NCBI GenBank assembly: GCA_016795465.1
Contig: JAEUHK010000016.1
Span: 1 to 64,000 of the forward strand
Length of the DNA: 64,000 nucleotides
DNA from: Verrucomicrobiaceae bacterium
GTDB taxonomy: Bacteria; Verrucomicrobiota; Verrucomicrobiia; Verrucomicrobiales; Verrucomicrobiaceae
Reading direction: 5' to 3'
Positions 63,712 through 64,000 of this stretch are shown here, piece by piece. How positions within the stretch are numbered: the stretch's first letter is position 1; the number at the start of each line of letters is the position of its first letter. The notes beneath the pieces are model-generated. The model was not told the origin of the DNA. It searched no databases and saw only the letters and a list, made by a program, of their open reading frames with translations. The translations under genes were made by a program, and so were the position numbers.

Positions 63712-63906
63712 TCAGTTGGCCCAGCGTTTCTGGAGGTCGTCCAGGCTCACCCAGTTCGCCGGGTTGGTGTCGTCGATCTTACGGGTCAGTTCGGCGCGGA
63801 GTTCGTCGTCTTCAGCGACCTGGATCGAGGCCAGAAAAGCCATCAACTCAGCCTGCTCGGCTGGCGAGAGCTCCACGGCTTCTTGTTTGAGCTGGGCGAG
63901 TGACAT
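63712..63906 (-). CDS. Antitoxin (addiction-module component) of type II pair
   Basis: This 64-aa acidic protein, rich in Glu, Ala and Leu, begins MSLAQLKQEAVELSPAEQAE, a start common to short antitoxins of the addiction-module family. It precedes the RelE-like toxin with a 5-bp gap. It probably also represses the pair's promoter. Confidence 0.7.
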   Translation of the reverse strand: MSLAQLKQEAVELSPAEQAELMAFLASIQVAEDDELRAELTRKIDDTNPANWVSLDDLQKRWAN

Positions 63907-63913
63907 GGTGGGA

Positions 63914-63941
63914 GTTTATCGAATTCGGGAGCAGGCGTCAA
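63914..63941 (-). promoter_or_regulatory. Possible promoter of the toxin-antitoxin pair
   Basis: On the minus strand TTGACG (63936-63941) lies 16 bases before ATAAAC (63914-63919), which ends 7 bases upstream of the antitoxin ATG. The match to a sigma-70 promoter is moderate. Confidence 0.35.
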
Positions 63942-63953
63942 CCATGGGGACTG

Positions 63954-64000
63954 TTACTTGGACAGTCGCTCCAGCACATTCTTCGTGATGCGCACCACAT
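63954..64000 (-). CDS. 3' end of an unidentified gene cut by window edge
   Basis: An open minus-strand frame enters from the right edge and ends with TAA at 63954-63956; the visible residues are VVRITKNVLERLSK. Only about 15 codons are seen, so neither gene identity nor certainty is possible. It would be upstream of the toxin-antitoxin genes in the same direction. Confidence 0.3.
   Translation of the reverse strand, partial: VVRITKNVLERLSK

Overview
The window looks like a chromosomal segment of a GC-rich Verrucomicrobiota bacterium, probably Verrucomicrobiaceae-like; this is inferred from gene content, not from a marker gene. The indicators are eight secreted sulfatases, DUF1501/DUF1552/DUF1592 proteins with c-type haem motifs, a DUF6797 protein, a giant autotransporter-repeat protein with a PEP-CTERM tail, and secreted proteins with Lys-rich C-termini. 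I saw no rRNA, tRNA, CRISPR array or intact insertion sequence. After start trimming, no gene-free stretch exceeds about 300 bases.

Layout. 1-8.3 kb: the end of a DUF6797/propeller protein, an SDR, a D-amino-acid-dehydrogenase-like flavoprotein, an MFS transporter coupled to a malate/lactate-type dehydrogenase, and an NnrS/truncated-haemoglobin pair. 8.4-27.6 kb: a sulfatase, a 1667-aa PEP-CTERM surface protein, five tandem sulfatases, a zinc-ribbon membrane protein, a P1B-4-type metal ATPase, and a small membrane protein coupled to a seventh sulfatase. 27.6-37.7 kb: GYF_2, DUF1501 and Dabb proteins, trpB, a palindromic repeat, a methyltransferase, two large coiled-coil proteins transcribed divergently, and a small cytochrome gene ended by a clear terminator. 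37.7-44.3 kb: the eighth sulfatase, an acyltransferase, and the sulfate assimilation operon cysH-TSUP-cysD-cysN. 44.4-50.7 kb: CoA-transferase, trmB, a lipoprotein, radC, polyprenyl synthase, and an amidase/LysM cell-wall group. 50.7-59.7 kb: a DUF1592-DUF1552-DUF1592 cluster, a radical SAM/SPASM protein and a beta-helix protein. 59.8-64 kb: an accessory stretch with a DUF3800 protein, a remnant resembling the AbiEii toxin C-terminus, palindromic repeats, a LamG-type exported protein, an orphan gene and a toxin-antitoxin pair.

Together the genes suggest a specialist in sulfated polysaccharides. Exported sulfatases would release sulfate and expose sugars, surface repeat and beta-helix proteins could bind or cut polymers, and haem proteins of the DUF1592 type could act in outer-layer redox chemistry. 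The cys operon assimilates sulfate, although its APS kinase and sulfite reductase must lie elsewhere. No glycoside hydrolase or SusC/D pair is visible, so polymer cleavage is not directly explained by this locus. The most notable items are the sulfatase array with shared Lys-rich tails, a sulfatase with a non-canonical active-site motif, the repeat palindromes, and the DUF1592/DUF1552 cluster.
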